NCBI GenBank assembly: GCA_027371655.1
Contig: DAHXMR010000248.1
Span: 1-12,121 of the forward strand
Length of the DNA: 12,121 nucleotides
Direction of reading: 5' to 3'
Source: Microcaldota archaeon
GTDB taxonomy: Archaea > Micrarchaeota > Micrarchaeia > Norongarragalinales > CAINOH01
In this document: in pieces, positions 4,945 through 12,121 of the stretch
How the letters are laid out: every line of letters begins with the position of its first letter
How positions within the stretch are numbered: the stretch's first letter is position 1
Translations under genes and position numbers: made by a program
The notes under the pieces: model-generated
Seen by the model: only the letters and a program-made list of their open reading frames with translations
Told to the model about the DNA's origin: nothing
Database searches by the model: none

Positions 4945-5259
4945 TCATACCGCCTCGACTTCCAAAAAGACCCTGCCTTTCTGCATGACCGGCTTTGCCA
5001 AAACCCGGCTTCCCTTGCGCAAGCCAAGAAGGCGGCTTACTGCGGATGGGAATCGCATTACCTTGCTTGCGCCAAGCATTCCCACCTTGACTTCCACCCC
5101 GTTCTTGAGCTTATTGAGCAAAAGCGCGCGCTCCGCTGCCTGGGGCTCCAGAACCAATTCGCCGCACTTGGCGCACTTCCAAGCGCGCGATTTCACGCCG
5201 AAGCCAAGCGAAACCGCGGTTTCCGAAAACTTGGTTCCCCCGCAAGAAAAGCACTTCAT
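4945..5259 (-). CDS. YgiT-type zinc finger fused to an AbrB/SpoVT-like domain
   Basis: A 104-residue protein. The N-terminal half has a four-cysteine zinc knuckle, C3-x2-C6 and C29-x2-C32, with WKCAKCGELVLEP (27-39). This closely matches the YgiT/MqsA antitoxin-type zinc finger. A linker, then residues about 54-102 (VEVKVGMLGASKVMRFPSAV and GLRKGSRVL), resemble the swapped-hairpin AbrB/MazE/SpoVT DNA-binding domain, with MRFPSAVSRLLGLRKG in place of the usual IPKxxREALGLKxG. It is probably a small DNA-binding regulator. Antitoxin use is possible, but no toxin gene adjoins it; its partner is DUF424, one base downstream. The ATG at 5259 was chosen because it sits directly before the knuckle and about 36 bases from a TATA-like box; TTG (5310) and ATG (5292) starts upstream would overlap that box. 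Confidence 0.75.
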   Translation of the reverse strand: MKCFSCGGTKFSETAVSLGFGVKSRAWKCAKCGELVLEPQAAERALLLNKLKNGVEVKVGMLGASKVMRFPSAVSRLLGLRKGSRVLAKPVMQKGRVFLEVEAV

Positions 5260-5288
5260 TTCCAAAACACGCCTTCGACTGGCGAATA

Positions 5289-5298
5289 TCATAAATAG
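5289..5298 (-). promoter_or_regulatory. TATA-like box of the zinc-finger/DUF424 unit
   Basis: The minus strand reads CTATTTATGA, centred about 35 bases before the ATG at 5259, which predicts a leader of about ten bases. The surrounding 5280-5325 is much more AT-rich than the rest of the window, as expected for a promoter. Confidence 0.5.
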
Positions 5299-5358
5299 AT
5301 ATCCAAACAAGATATTAAACTTTCCGAAAGCCGGATTCGATGCAATGGGGCTTAAAAT

Positions 5359-6087
5359 TCAGCACTTGAACGTGCGTATCATGTAGGATGCGAGGAGGGC
5401 GTCCTGTTCGAATTCCTGGGGGATTGCGGCGACTATGGCAACGGAGTATGCTTCGCCGGCGGGGGTCGTGCAGTCGAAGAATCCTTCGCGCACCAAAAAG
5501 TTGGAGCCGTCCCCCACGGGGTTTGCGATGGAGCCCGATGCAAGGTATGCCTTGCGCCATCCGAATGGGATTTCCTCGTTGGATTGCAGGGTTTCGTTTG
5601 CAAGCTCGCTTACGGCCGCGCCGTACAGGTCCTTGGCGCCGGTGCCGTTGAACACCTGCACGTCGATCAATTCCGACGACGAGCCGGGGTAGTCGGCCTG
5701 GAAGCGCACGTAGGTTCCGGGTTCGGGCGCAAGCATGGCCGCGTAGCCTATCGGGTAGCTGATTTGGAAGCCGTAGTACTTGTCGTAGTAGGGTATGAGG
5801 CGGTCCCCGTAGTTTTCGGAGAACATCGCCACGCCCTGAGGAAGGTTTTCCTTTGGCGCAAGCGCGGCCTGGATGGATTCCGCCGAGGGCAGGGCCTGCT
5901 TTGGCAAAAGCGATGAGATGAATGCGAATCCGTTGAACAGGAACAGTGCGCCGATTATTGCAAGGAGGATCAGGACGTTCCTGCCGAAGTTGGACGGCTT
6001 TGCCCCGGAGTCCGGGTTGGAGCGCACGCGTTCAAGCGCGCTTTCCTGCGGGTCGTCCCCGTTTTCCCTTGAATATTTTCTCGGCAT
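5359..6087 (-). CDS. Single-pass membrane protein with extracytoplasmic alpha/beta domain
   Basis: A 242-residue protein. Residues 1-36 are charged and polar (cytoplasmic), 37-60 form a membrane helix, and about 61-242 lie outside. The outer part begins with a Pro/Ala linker. It continues with a domain starting YYGFQISYPIGY (104-115) and ending in ALLASYMIRTFKC (230-242). A start like GFxxxYPxGW with a late helix before a final strand is the plan of PsbP/Mog1/DUF1795-like domains; I offer this as a weak fold guess. Cys206 and Cys242 could pair, and NGT (147) and NET (164) are N-glycosylation sequons. The ATG at 6087 has GGTG nine bases upstream; in-frame TTG/GTG codons at 6102 and 6099 lie upstream, and the GTG overlaps that site. 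It follows the giant gene by 21 bases and probably works with it. Confidence 0.78.
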   Translation of the reverse strand: MPRKYSRENGDDPQESALERVRSNPDSGAKPSNFGRNVLILLAIIGALFLFNGFAFISSLLPKQALPSAESIQAALAPKENLPQGVAMFSENYGDRLIPYYDKYYGFQISYPIGYAAMLAPEPGTYVRFQADYPGSSSELIDVQVFNGTGAKDLYGAAVSELANETLQSNEEIPFGWRKAYLASGSIANPVGDGSNFLVREGFFDCTTPAGEAYSVAIVAAIPQEFEQDALLASYMIRTFKC

Positions 6088-6096
6088 GTGTTTTTG

Positions 6097-6100
6097 CACC
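6097..6100 (-). promoter_or_regulatory. Shine-Dalgarno site (GGTG) deciding a start
   Basis: GGTG on the minus strand lies nine bases before the ATG at 6087, in the 21-base gap after the giant gene. It overlaps the alternative GTG codon at 6099 and so argues against that start. Confidence 0.4.
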
Positions 6101-6108
6101 AAAAAATT

Positions 6109-9100
6109 TTATTGCGCCTGGTCCAGTGCGACCGAGCCTTCTGCTGCTGCGGGCGCGGGCGCGCTTCCCGGTTCCTCGGAGAGGATGTTGACGTCCCCCT
6201 CGTTAGTGGTCGACGTGGCAAGCGCGCTTCCGTTTCCGGTGTCGTCGCGGGTTTTGCCCAGGCGTTCCACGTCTTTTTGCGACAGTTCGCCGCCGTCGAG
6301 CACGCCACTGTCGGCGCCCAATGGCTTGGAGCTTGGGTTGAACACGCTGTCGAAAAGCGCGTTGGAGTCCACGTTCTCGTCGTTTTTCACGAATATCAAA
6401 TTGAAGCCCTGGGGCGCGGTCGCGCTCTGCGTGGGAAGGGGCATCGAGTAAAGGCATGCGCTGCGATCCGAGTTGCACAGGTCGGCCAAATAGAAGCTCT
6501 TGGAATTGTCGCACTCGCCGTCCCTGCCGCGCACGCAAAGCCTGTACGCCGACGGGAACTTGATGCCGGTCGAGGGCACGAGGCCGAAGCGCGTTCCGCC
6601 CTTCTGTTCGATGTGGAATGTGACGATGTGGCTGGAAAGCTTGGTGTCCAAAACCGCTTCCACGGGGCGCACGTCGACCGCGAACAATAGCACTGCCGCG
6701 GTTTGCGCGCCGATTTTTGCGAGGTCGGCCTTGTTGAGGTCTTTCAGCTTTGTTATGAGGTTTGCGAACTTCTTGTCCTGCAGCCCGCTTGCGACCTGCT
6801 GGTCCTTTATCCATCCGCGGACCTGCGCGTCGTCGGCTTTCAAAAGCTGCTTGAGCGCCTTGAAGTCAGCATTGCTTTCGTCCAACTTGTCTACCTCGGC
6901 CGGATTGATTGATGTCGCCAAACCCTTCAAAAGCCCGTCCGCGCTTTTTCTCGGGCCGCCTATCCTGAACTTGGTTCCCGCCCTTCCAAGCGCCTGGTCT
7001 ACGCGCGCCTGTGCGGCGGCGGCGTCCTGTGCGGTTACTTCGGCAGCGGCTGCAGCGGCTGCGGCAGACGGCAACTTTATGCCCGTAAGTTGCGCTTGAA
7101 CCCGGGTGAAGCTGACAGCGGTATCAACGGCATTGCCAGCTGCAGATGCGCGGGCAATGCCATTCAACTCGGTGCGCAGGGCCCGTCTAATTACCACTTC
7201 GTCGGCTGCGGATACTTTTCCGACAATGTTAACCATCGCCGCTTGCTCGGCACTGTCAAGTATGCTGGTGATGCTGCGGTCTCCCACTTTGTAGCTTTTT
7301 GCAATTGTTGCTGCGCCATCAAACGTAGCCGAATCCAACAAACTGTCTGCGGTGGTTGCCGCCGCTGCGCCCGCGGTTCCTGCTGCGGCCGCTGCGGTTC
7401 CCGCCGCGGTCGCGCCGACGGTGCCTGCCATGAGTTTTTGCGCGTCGTAGAGCTTGTAGAATTCCGCCTTGCTCAAAAGCGGGTCGTGGAAAGTTTTTCC
7501 GTAGTAAGTGTATGCTTCGGCTTTGGGGTATTTTATGAGGCCGGGCATGTATTCCATCAGGTCCGGGTTCTCGGTTGTTGCCGCGTCCAAAACCTTGGTG
7601 GCCGCTGTTTGTTCCGCGGTGAGCGTTGCCCCGGCTGCCTCGCCCGCGGTGAGTTGCTTGATTTTTGTTATTGCCGCGCTGCCTCCGATTACAAGGGGCA
7701 CTGTTGCGCCTTCGAGTTCGGGGGAAAATGCCGCGCCAAATCCTCCGAGTGCTGCCGCGACTCCCGCGGTTATCGCCATTTTTTTGCCAACGTCCTGGAA
7801 TGCAAGTGGCGTCATTCCCTCGCCTTGGCGCAATAGCCCGACTTGGCCTCCGGCCTTGACGTCGTAGCCCATTGTCTTGAACCATGCCGCAAGCGAGTCG
7901 GTGAATTTGCCGGTGCGCGCGAATTGTTTTGCGTCCGCAAGGGCCTGTTGCTGCATTTGCGTTGTGAACTGGCCTCCGCGGACTGTTTGGCCCGCGGTTT
8001 CGCCTTCGGTGCCGAGTTTTCCCGCGGTGGGCATCATCGAGGATGCGCCGCCCCAGATTTCGCTTCGGATGCAGTTGTTTATTCCCTGGCAGAGGCCTTC
8101 CTGCACCTGGCTTTTTGCGGTGTCGGCGGCAAGTTCGCCTGCCGCGACTCCGAAGCACGTTGCAAGCGCGGTGGGCATTCCGGTGGCAAGTTTTGCGGAA
8201 GTGACGGTCACTATGCTGCTGAACGATGCGGGCGCCGCTGTTGCCCCGCCGGATGCGAATGCGCCGATTCCAAGGAGCGCGGTTGCCGCGGTGCTTGCGA
8301 GGGTTCCGACTATTGCGATTGTGCCGACTGCGAGGGCCTGCGTTTTTCCGTGGCCCGCGCAGAAGCTGACGTCACCGTATGATTGGGCCTGTGTTGCGAA
8401 GCGGCTTGTTTCCGTGGAGTTTTGGTACATGTAGAGGTAGAGGTCTTTTGCCGCGGTCTTGTCGCGCGTGTTGTATTCCTCGCCGTAGGGCCCGAGGGCG
8501 AATGCGCCGATGTCCAGGATGTTGAGCCAGGAGAGGGGGTTGATGCTGAGTTTTCCGAAGTTGTCCTTGGTCTTTGTGAATATCACGCCCGCGCGCTCTG
8601 CGAGTTCGCCGGGCCAGTGCACTATCCTGCGGCCGATTGTTATCCCCAGGTCGCTTGAGTTGGTGCCGAGGAACAGGGGCGCGTTTGCGAGCGTGGGTTC
8701 GCAGGAGTGGATTTTATCGGTGCGGATTTCCACGCCTATGTTTTTCTTCCACTCGGCCATGTCGGTGGCGCCTGTCTTGCACAGGTCGAGGGTGGCGCGG
8801 ATTTCGTACGTTCCGCATCCGCGGAATTCGCGGCTTTCGCCGATTTCGCCGTAGGAGAGCTGGACTTGCGCGTCGGGGCCGAGTGCGAGGGCGGAGCGCG
8901 CGTCGTTTTCGAGGAAGTCTATTTTTTGCACGGTGTTGGCAAGCTGCAGCGTCATTACCTTGGAGTATGCGCCGTCGCCTCCGAATATCTTGCGCGAGCG
9001 CTGGCAGAACTGGCTTATGCGCGTGGTGAAGTTGGTTTCGTCGCTTGCAATCCAGGAGATGTATCCCCTGACGTTGGAGAGGAACGAGGAGTATGCGCGC

Positions 9101-12100
9101 TTGGATTGCTCGTAGTTGCAGTAGTTCTTTTCGCACACGGTGAAGTAGTCGTCGGTTGTTGCAACCGCGGTGCCCGTGACGTTTGTTGCGGGCAGTGCCA
9201 CTCCGTCGGGCATTGCGGATGCGTTGCCTGCGAGGGCGGGGGCGGCGTTGGGGTACGGGCTTTGCGAAAGTGCCTGCTGTTGCGCGGGCGTTGCCTGGTC
9301 GACGCAGGCGCCCTGCGTGCATGCCTTGCCTGTCGGGCACGGCTTCGAGTCGCTGCATTCGGGCGTGGTGGACGACGAGCTGTTGGCCTGGCTTTGGCTT
9401 GAAGTGCTTGCGTCCGCGAAGGATATTGAGCGTTTTTGCGGTTGCTGCGCTTTTGCCTGGGCCTGCGAGCCGCTTTGCGTGGCGGGGCTTTGTGCGCCCG
9501 CGGCGGTGGAGTTGGTTTCGGGCACCACCGCGCCGGTTACGGCGTCTTTGAGGGGCGGTTCCTTGTATTTGGCGGGGACTTGCGGAACGTTGGTTTGCTC
9601 TATTGGCGCAAGTTCGCCTATGGGCGTCGAGTAGTAGAGGTTTTGGGCCTGGTCGCCTTGCACCGCGTATATGACCGCGCGGACTGTTTTCTTGGTTTCC
9701 TTTTTGGTGTCGCGGCCGATTGCGGTGAACACCAATCCCGATGCGGGCCCCAATCCTTCGGGGCTTCCGTCGCCGGTAGCCTCGCAGCGTATGACGCGTG
9801 CGGTTGCGGCGGGAAGCGTTTCGTTGGTGAATTCATCCTTGCTGTCGGCGTAGTTGAAGCATTTTATCATTTCGCCGCTTGTGGTCTTGCCTCCTGCGAG
9901 CGTCACGTCAACGTCTTCTTCGCGGTTGTTGACAAGCGTGATGTAGCGAACGTGGCCCTTGTTCTTGAATGCGAGGACCATTCCTTCGTTGGTGCGCGGG
10001 TCGGTTTGTGCGGCGTCGTAGTTGACGTAGAAGTCCTGCAGCGCGAGGTTGACGTTTTTGCGGGCTTCGTACCAGCATTGGCCGTTGGCCTTGACGTTGA
10101 TGGTGGCGGTCAAAAGGGGCGCGTAGCTGCCTATCTTGATTCCCTTGGTGGATTCGCCGTCGAAGCGGATGTTTCCGGCGTATTGGGCGTTTGCGCTGCG
10201 GTCTTTTATGCAGCCGTAGTCGTCCACGAGGTTCGGGGGAAGCTGGGCGGTGATGCGGAAGGGCATGCAGGGCGCTCCCTGTTCGGTGGGCGGCATGAGG
10301 CTGGTGCGTTCGAATTCTTTTGCGAAGCGCATGTTGCTGTCGTTTATGAAGCCCAGCGCGCCGAGGTTGGTGAGGCCGGCAACGTCGACGTTTGCGGTGG
10401 CCTGGATTTTGATGGGGTCGGTTCCCTTGTTGTACAGGCAGGCGTCCTGGTCCTGCTGCTTTTGCGCGTCGCTGAGGTTGAATGTTATGGTGTCGTTTTC
10501 AAGCTGGAGGTATTTGTAGGCGTATGAAATGGTAACTGCCTCGGAAGTGCCGGGGACGCACGGGCAGGCTTGCAGGGTTATTTCGGAGTTTGCGGGGACG
10601 ATTATGGGCGTGTTGCCCTGCTCGTCCTGGGGCAGCACTTGCGCGTCCGCGATCGTCATCGTGCGCGCGCTTGGGTAAGACGTTTTCGCGCCGGTTTCGT
10701 CGACGCGCTCGATTTTTTCGCATCCGCCGAAGGACACGGTTCCGCTGTCCACGGTGGCTTTCTTGGACACGAGGATGGTTGTTTGTATGGGGAATTTGAG
10801 CGCGTATTCGTTGACGCTGCCTTCCTGCGCGCTGCACGAGTAGAACTTGAACGATTTGCCCGCGGCGATTTTCGCGGTGAACGTGCCGTCGGTGGTGGGC
10901 TGCAGCGTTGAGGGGGGGTCGACGTCGAAGGTGTTGCTTGAGGGGAGGCGGACGAACGTTCCGTCTTCCGCGTTCACTTCGACGGTGTCGCAGTCCTTGA
11001 GCTTGGCGCGGGTGGTGCCGCTTGACGCAGTGGTCTCCGAGGTCGTGCCTGCGGGAAGGGTGAACGACGCGCTTGTCGGGAATCCGAGGCTTGTCGCGCA
11101 AGTGCTCGTTTCAATCGTCGCCTTGTCGACTTTGACGTGGCCGTTTGCGGGCACGGCTGCCACAAGGCCGCCCTGCTTTTCGGTGCTTGGCGTGAAGCTC
11201 GTGCCCTGGGGGAACGTGATCTTGTCCTGCGAGCCGAGTATGATTGTCGTGGTTCCGTCGGCGTTGTTTATTTTCTGCTGCATGGGCCCAAGCTCGTATT
11301 TGACTTCGAATGGCAGCCAGAACTCGAACTTGGTGGCGGACGTCACGCTTGCGAGCTTGGGGGGGAGGGTTATGGACGCGTTGGAGGGCAGCACTACCTT
11401 CACGCGCGAACCGGTGTCGTCGACCATGGCGCCGGAAGAGAGCAGGATGCGTTCGCCGGTCGGGAGAAGCGCCACGAACGAGCCGTCGTCGTTGTGCTTG
11501 CGCTTGATGTTTGCGGGGAACGTGAACGACGCGTCTATTGGAAGCGATATCGTAAGGCCGCCGGGGGGCGCGCAGTCGGAGGACGACGTGAGCTTGAGCG
11601 TTGCGGAAAGGTTTTTCGCGGACACAACGCCGCCGTATGACGCGTAAAGCATTATCGTCGCGTTCTGCGTGTCATCGCCCTCGAAGAGGCAGTCGTCGGA
11701 TTGGAATTTGGCGGGCACTGTCGCCTGCACTGCCAGGTTGTTTGGCGTGCCTTCTGTTGCGCCCGCGTCGATTGCGGGCATGACAAGCGATAGCGGGGAA
11801 ACCGAAAGCCAGTCGGGGTTTCCAAGTTCCGCGTGGTTGAGCAAAAGCGGGTAAGGCGCGTTGTTGGTGAGGGGCACCGTGGCGGTTTGCGGCTTCTTGT
11901 TGTCCAGGTCTATTTCGAATTGGACCTCGGCGGTTCCCGTGTCGCCTTGCACGGCCCACAGGCCGTCGAGGTTCTTTTGCGAGAAGGAGCTCGTTATCAC
12001 GAAGGGGATTTCCACCGTTTGCGTGCTGCGGCCGACTTTGGCGGACAGGATTATTTTTCCCTCGGCTTTTTCGGAGAGGTCGCGGTCGTGGTTGGCGATG

Positions 12101-12121
12101 GAAAGCACGTCGTCCGCGATC
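6109..12121 (-). CDS. Giant surface or envelope protein, 5' end beyond the window
   Basis: At least 2003 residues are visible; the frame stays open through the right edge, so the GTG at 12108 is not the true start. Residues below count from that GTG. About 1-185 is beta-sandwich-like; about 187-512 carries a roughly 25-residue repeat; 513-850 is further beta-rich, Cys-containing sequence. About 855-985 is a Ser/Gln/Ala/Pro linker with a four-Cys cassette (918-935). About 986-1240 is a mixed domain with seven Cys. Hydrophobic segments lie at about 1257-1285, 1294-1325, 1444-1481 and 1797-1812, and Ala/Gly/Thr-rich stretches near 1565-1588 and 1682-1689. A last Cys-containing domain spans about 1825-1910, with a disordered acidic tail. 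N-glycosylation sequons number 14 up to residue 1232, then none until 1959. I recognise no family. It is probably exported and membrane-anchored, with the gene at 5359 as partner (inference). Confidence 0.9.
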   Translation of the reverse strand, partial: IADDVLSIANHDRDLSEKAEGKIILSAKVGRSTQTVEIPFVITSSFSQKNLDGLWAVQGDTGTAEVQFEIDLDNKKPQTATVPLTNNAPYPLLLNHAELGNPDWLSVSPLSLVMPAIDAGATEGTPNNLAVQATVPAKFQSDDCLFEGDDTQNATIMLYASYGGVVSAKNLSATLKLTSSSDCAPPGGLTISLPIDASFTFPANIKRKHNDDGSFVALLPTGERILLSSGAMVDDTGSRVKVVLPSNASITLPPKLASVTSATKFEFWLPFEVKYELGPMQQKINNADGTTTIILGSQDKITFPQGTSFTPSTEKQGGLVAAVPANGHVKVDKATIETSTCATSLGFPTSASFTLPAGTTSETTASSGTTRAKLKDCDTVEVNAEDGTFVRLPSSNTFDVDPPSTLQPTTDGTFTAKIAAGKSFKFYSCSAQEGSVNEYALKFPIQTTILVSKKATVDSGTVSFGGCEKIERVDETGAKTSYPSARTMTIADAQVLPQDEQGNTPIIVPANSEITLQACPCVPGTSEAVTISYAYKYLQLENDTITFNLSDAQKQQDQDACLYNKGTDPIKIQATANVDVAGLTNLGALGFINDSNMRFAKEFERTSLMPPTEQGAPCMPFRITAQLPPNLVDDYGCIKDRSANAQYAGNIRFDGESTKGIKIGSYAPLLTATINVKANGQCWYEARKNVNLALQDFYVNYDAAQTDPRTNEGMVLAFKNKGHVRYITLVNNREEDVDVTLAGGKTTSGEMIKCFNYADSKDEFTNETLPAATARVIRCEATGDGSPEGLGPASGLVFTAIGRDTKKETKKTVRAVIYAVQGDQAQNLYYSTPIGELAPIEQTNVPQVPAKYKEPPLKDAVTGAVVPETNSTAAGAQSPATQSGSQAQAKAQQPQKRSISFADASTSSQSQANSSSSTTPECSDSKPCPTGKACTQGACVDQATPAQQQALSQSPYPNAAPALAGNASAMPDGVALPATNVTGTAVATTDDYFTVCEKNYCNYEQSKRAYSSFLSNVRGYISWIASDETNFTTRISQFCQRSRKIFGGDGAYSKVMTLQLANTVQKIDFLENDARSALALGPDAQVQLSYGEIGESREFRGCGTYEIRATLDLCKTGATDMAEWKKNIGVEIRTDKIHSCEPTLANAPLFLGTNSSDLGITIGRRIVHWPGELAERAGVIFTKTKDNFGKLSINPLSWLNILDIGAFALGPYGEEYNTRDKTAAKDLYLYMYQNSTETSRFATQAQSYGDVSFCAGHGKTQALAVGTIAIVGTLASTAATALLGIGAFASGGATAAPASFSSIVTVTSAKLATGMPTALATCFGVAAGELAADTAKSQVQEGLCQGINNCIRSEIWGGASSMMPTAGKLGTEGETAGQTVRGGQFTTQMQQQALADAKQFARTGKFTDSLAAWFKTMGYDVKAGGQVGLLRQGEGMTPLAFQDVGKKMAITAGVAAALGGFGAAFSPELEGATVPLVIGGSAAITKIKQLTAGEAAGATLTAEQTAATKVLDAATTENPDLMEYMPGLIKYPKAEAYTYYGKTFHDPLLSKAEFYKLYDAQKLMAGTVGATAAGTAAAAAGTAGAAAATTADSLLDSATFDGAATIAKSYKVGDRSITSILDSAEQAAMVNIVGKVSAADEVVIRRALRTELNGIARASAAGNAVDTAVSFTRVQAQLTGIKLPSAAAAAAAAEVTAQDAAAAQARVDQALGRAGTKFRIGGPRKSADGLLKGLATSINPAEVDKLDESNADFKALKQLLKADDAQVRGWIKDQQVASGLQDKKFANLITKLKDLNKADLAKIGAQTAAVLLFAVDVRPVEAVLDTKLSSHIVTFHIEQKGGTRFGLVPSTGIKFPSAYRLCVRGRDGECDNSKSFYLADLCNSDRSACLYSMPLPTQSATAPQGFNLIFVKNDENVDSNALFDSVFNPSSKPLGADSGVLDGGELSQKDVERLGKTRDDTGNGSALATSTTNEGDVNILSEEPGSAPAPAAAEGSVALDQAQ
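7042..7065 (-). repeat. Poly-alanine run in the giant gene
   Basis: Eight consecutive Ala codons (residues 1682-1689) lie within an Ala/Gln-rich predicted helix. The codons are mixed GCN, so this is not a simple DNA triplet repeat and is probably kept by selection on the protein. Confidence 0.6.
7348..7416 (-). repeat. Ala/Gly/Thr-rich low-complexity segment
   Basis: Residues 1565-1587 consist only of Gly, Ala and Thr. The segment lies between hydrophobic segments and could be a small-residue membrane helix or a flexible spacer. Mixed codons argue against slippage. Confidence 0.6.
9304..9357 (-). other. Four-cysteine cassette in a disordered linker
   Basis: Residues 918-935 read CSDSKPCPTGKACTQGAC (C-x5-C-x5-C-x4-C). 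This compact CxxxxxCPxGxxCxxGxC pattern is common in secreted proteins as a small disulfide-bonded module. It sits alone between Ser/Gln/Ala-rich linkers, which implies an oxidising location outside the cytoplasm. Confidence 0.65.
10573..11550 (-). repeat. Degenerate ~25-residue protein repeat, about 14 units
   Basis: Within residues 187-512 of the giant protein the pattern h-x-h-P-x4-h-x-h (h hydrophobic) recurs. Its Pro falls at 190, 216, 241, 266, 300, 320, 344, 389, 440, 479 and 505. Three more units have Lys371, Ala415 and Gly461 at that place. Many units are preceded by DG[ST], for example DDGSFVALLPTGERILL and EDGTFVRLPSSNTFDV. Mean spacing is about 24 residues. The alternation suggests short beta strands and turns in an elongated beta structure. 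DNA identity between units is low, so the repeat is old. Confidence 0.65.

Noticed and set aside
9436..10527. Plus-strand open frame of 363 codons
   Set aside because: It is antisense to the giant gene; the Gly/Val/Cys-rich translation mirrors its codon pattern and shows no family motif.
6109..12108. GTG at 12108 as the real start of the giant protein
   Set aside because: The frame is open to the edge (preceding codons read Ile-Ala-Asp-Asp), there is no signal peptide or Shine-Dalgarno, and the sequence begins in the middle of a domain.

Overview
The window looks like a piece of an archaeal genome, most likely from a DPANN-type lineage (Diapherotrites, Micrarchaeota or a relative; this lineage call is inference). 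The signs are archaeal TATA boxes about 25-35 bases upstream of several first genes, a DUF424 protein (a conserved archaeal family), G-rich Shine-Dalgarno sites (GGGG or GGTGA) 6-9 bases before operon-internal starts, use of TTG starts, and very dense gene packing. There are no rRNA, tRNA, CRISPR or insertion-sequence signals. All genes are on the minus strand except a gene end at the left edge and a small HicB/HicA toxin-antitoxin pair in the middle.

Region 1 (1-108, plus strand) is the tail of a gene ending in a charged helix. It converges on region 2 (122-3998, minus strand), a run of eight genes in the order, by transcription: a SpoIIM-like four-helix membrane protein, six more small membrane proteins, and a secreted LysM + NlpC/P60 cell-wall-hydrolase-type protein. 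Three of the small proteins share an AL[DE][FY]xxD motif before their first membrane segment and look like paralogues. Two others share a membrane hairpin followed by a GP[IV]VV motif and also look like paralogues. Internal TATA boxes suggest three transcription units (SpoIIM-like; 3447 to 2229; 2115 to 122). I recognise no named system here. It is the best candidate in the window for something undescribed: an envelope-associated multi-protein membrane assembly with its own hydrolase.

Region 3 (4133-4601, plus strand) is a minimal hicB-hicA module with its own promoter, which diverges from the membrane cluster. Region 4 (4623-5259, minus strand) is a two-gene unit: a YgiT/MqsA-type zinc finger joined to an AbrB/SpoVT-like domain, then a DUF424 protein.

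Region 5 (5359-12121, minus strand) holds a giant protein of more than 2000 residues, whose start lies beyond the right edge, followed 21 bases later by a single-pass membrane protein with an extracytoplasmic domain. The giant protein has a beta-rich N-terminal half with a roughly 25-residue degenerate repeat, many cysteines and N-glycosylation sequons. A Ser/Gln/Ala-rich linker with a four-cysteine cassette follows, then a hydrophobic and alanine-rich C-terminal half without sequons, and a final cysteine-containing domain. It is probably a surface or envelope-spanning protein, and the downstream protein is its likely partner.
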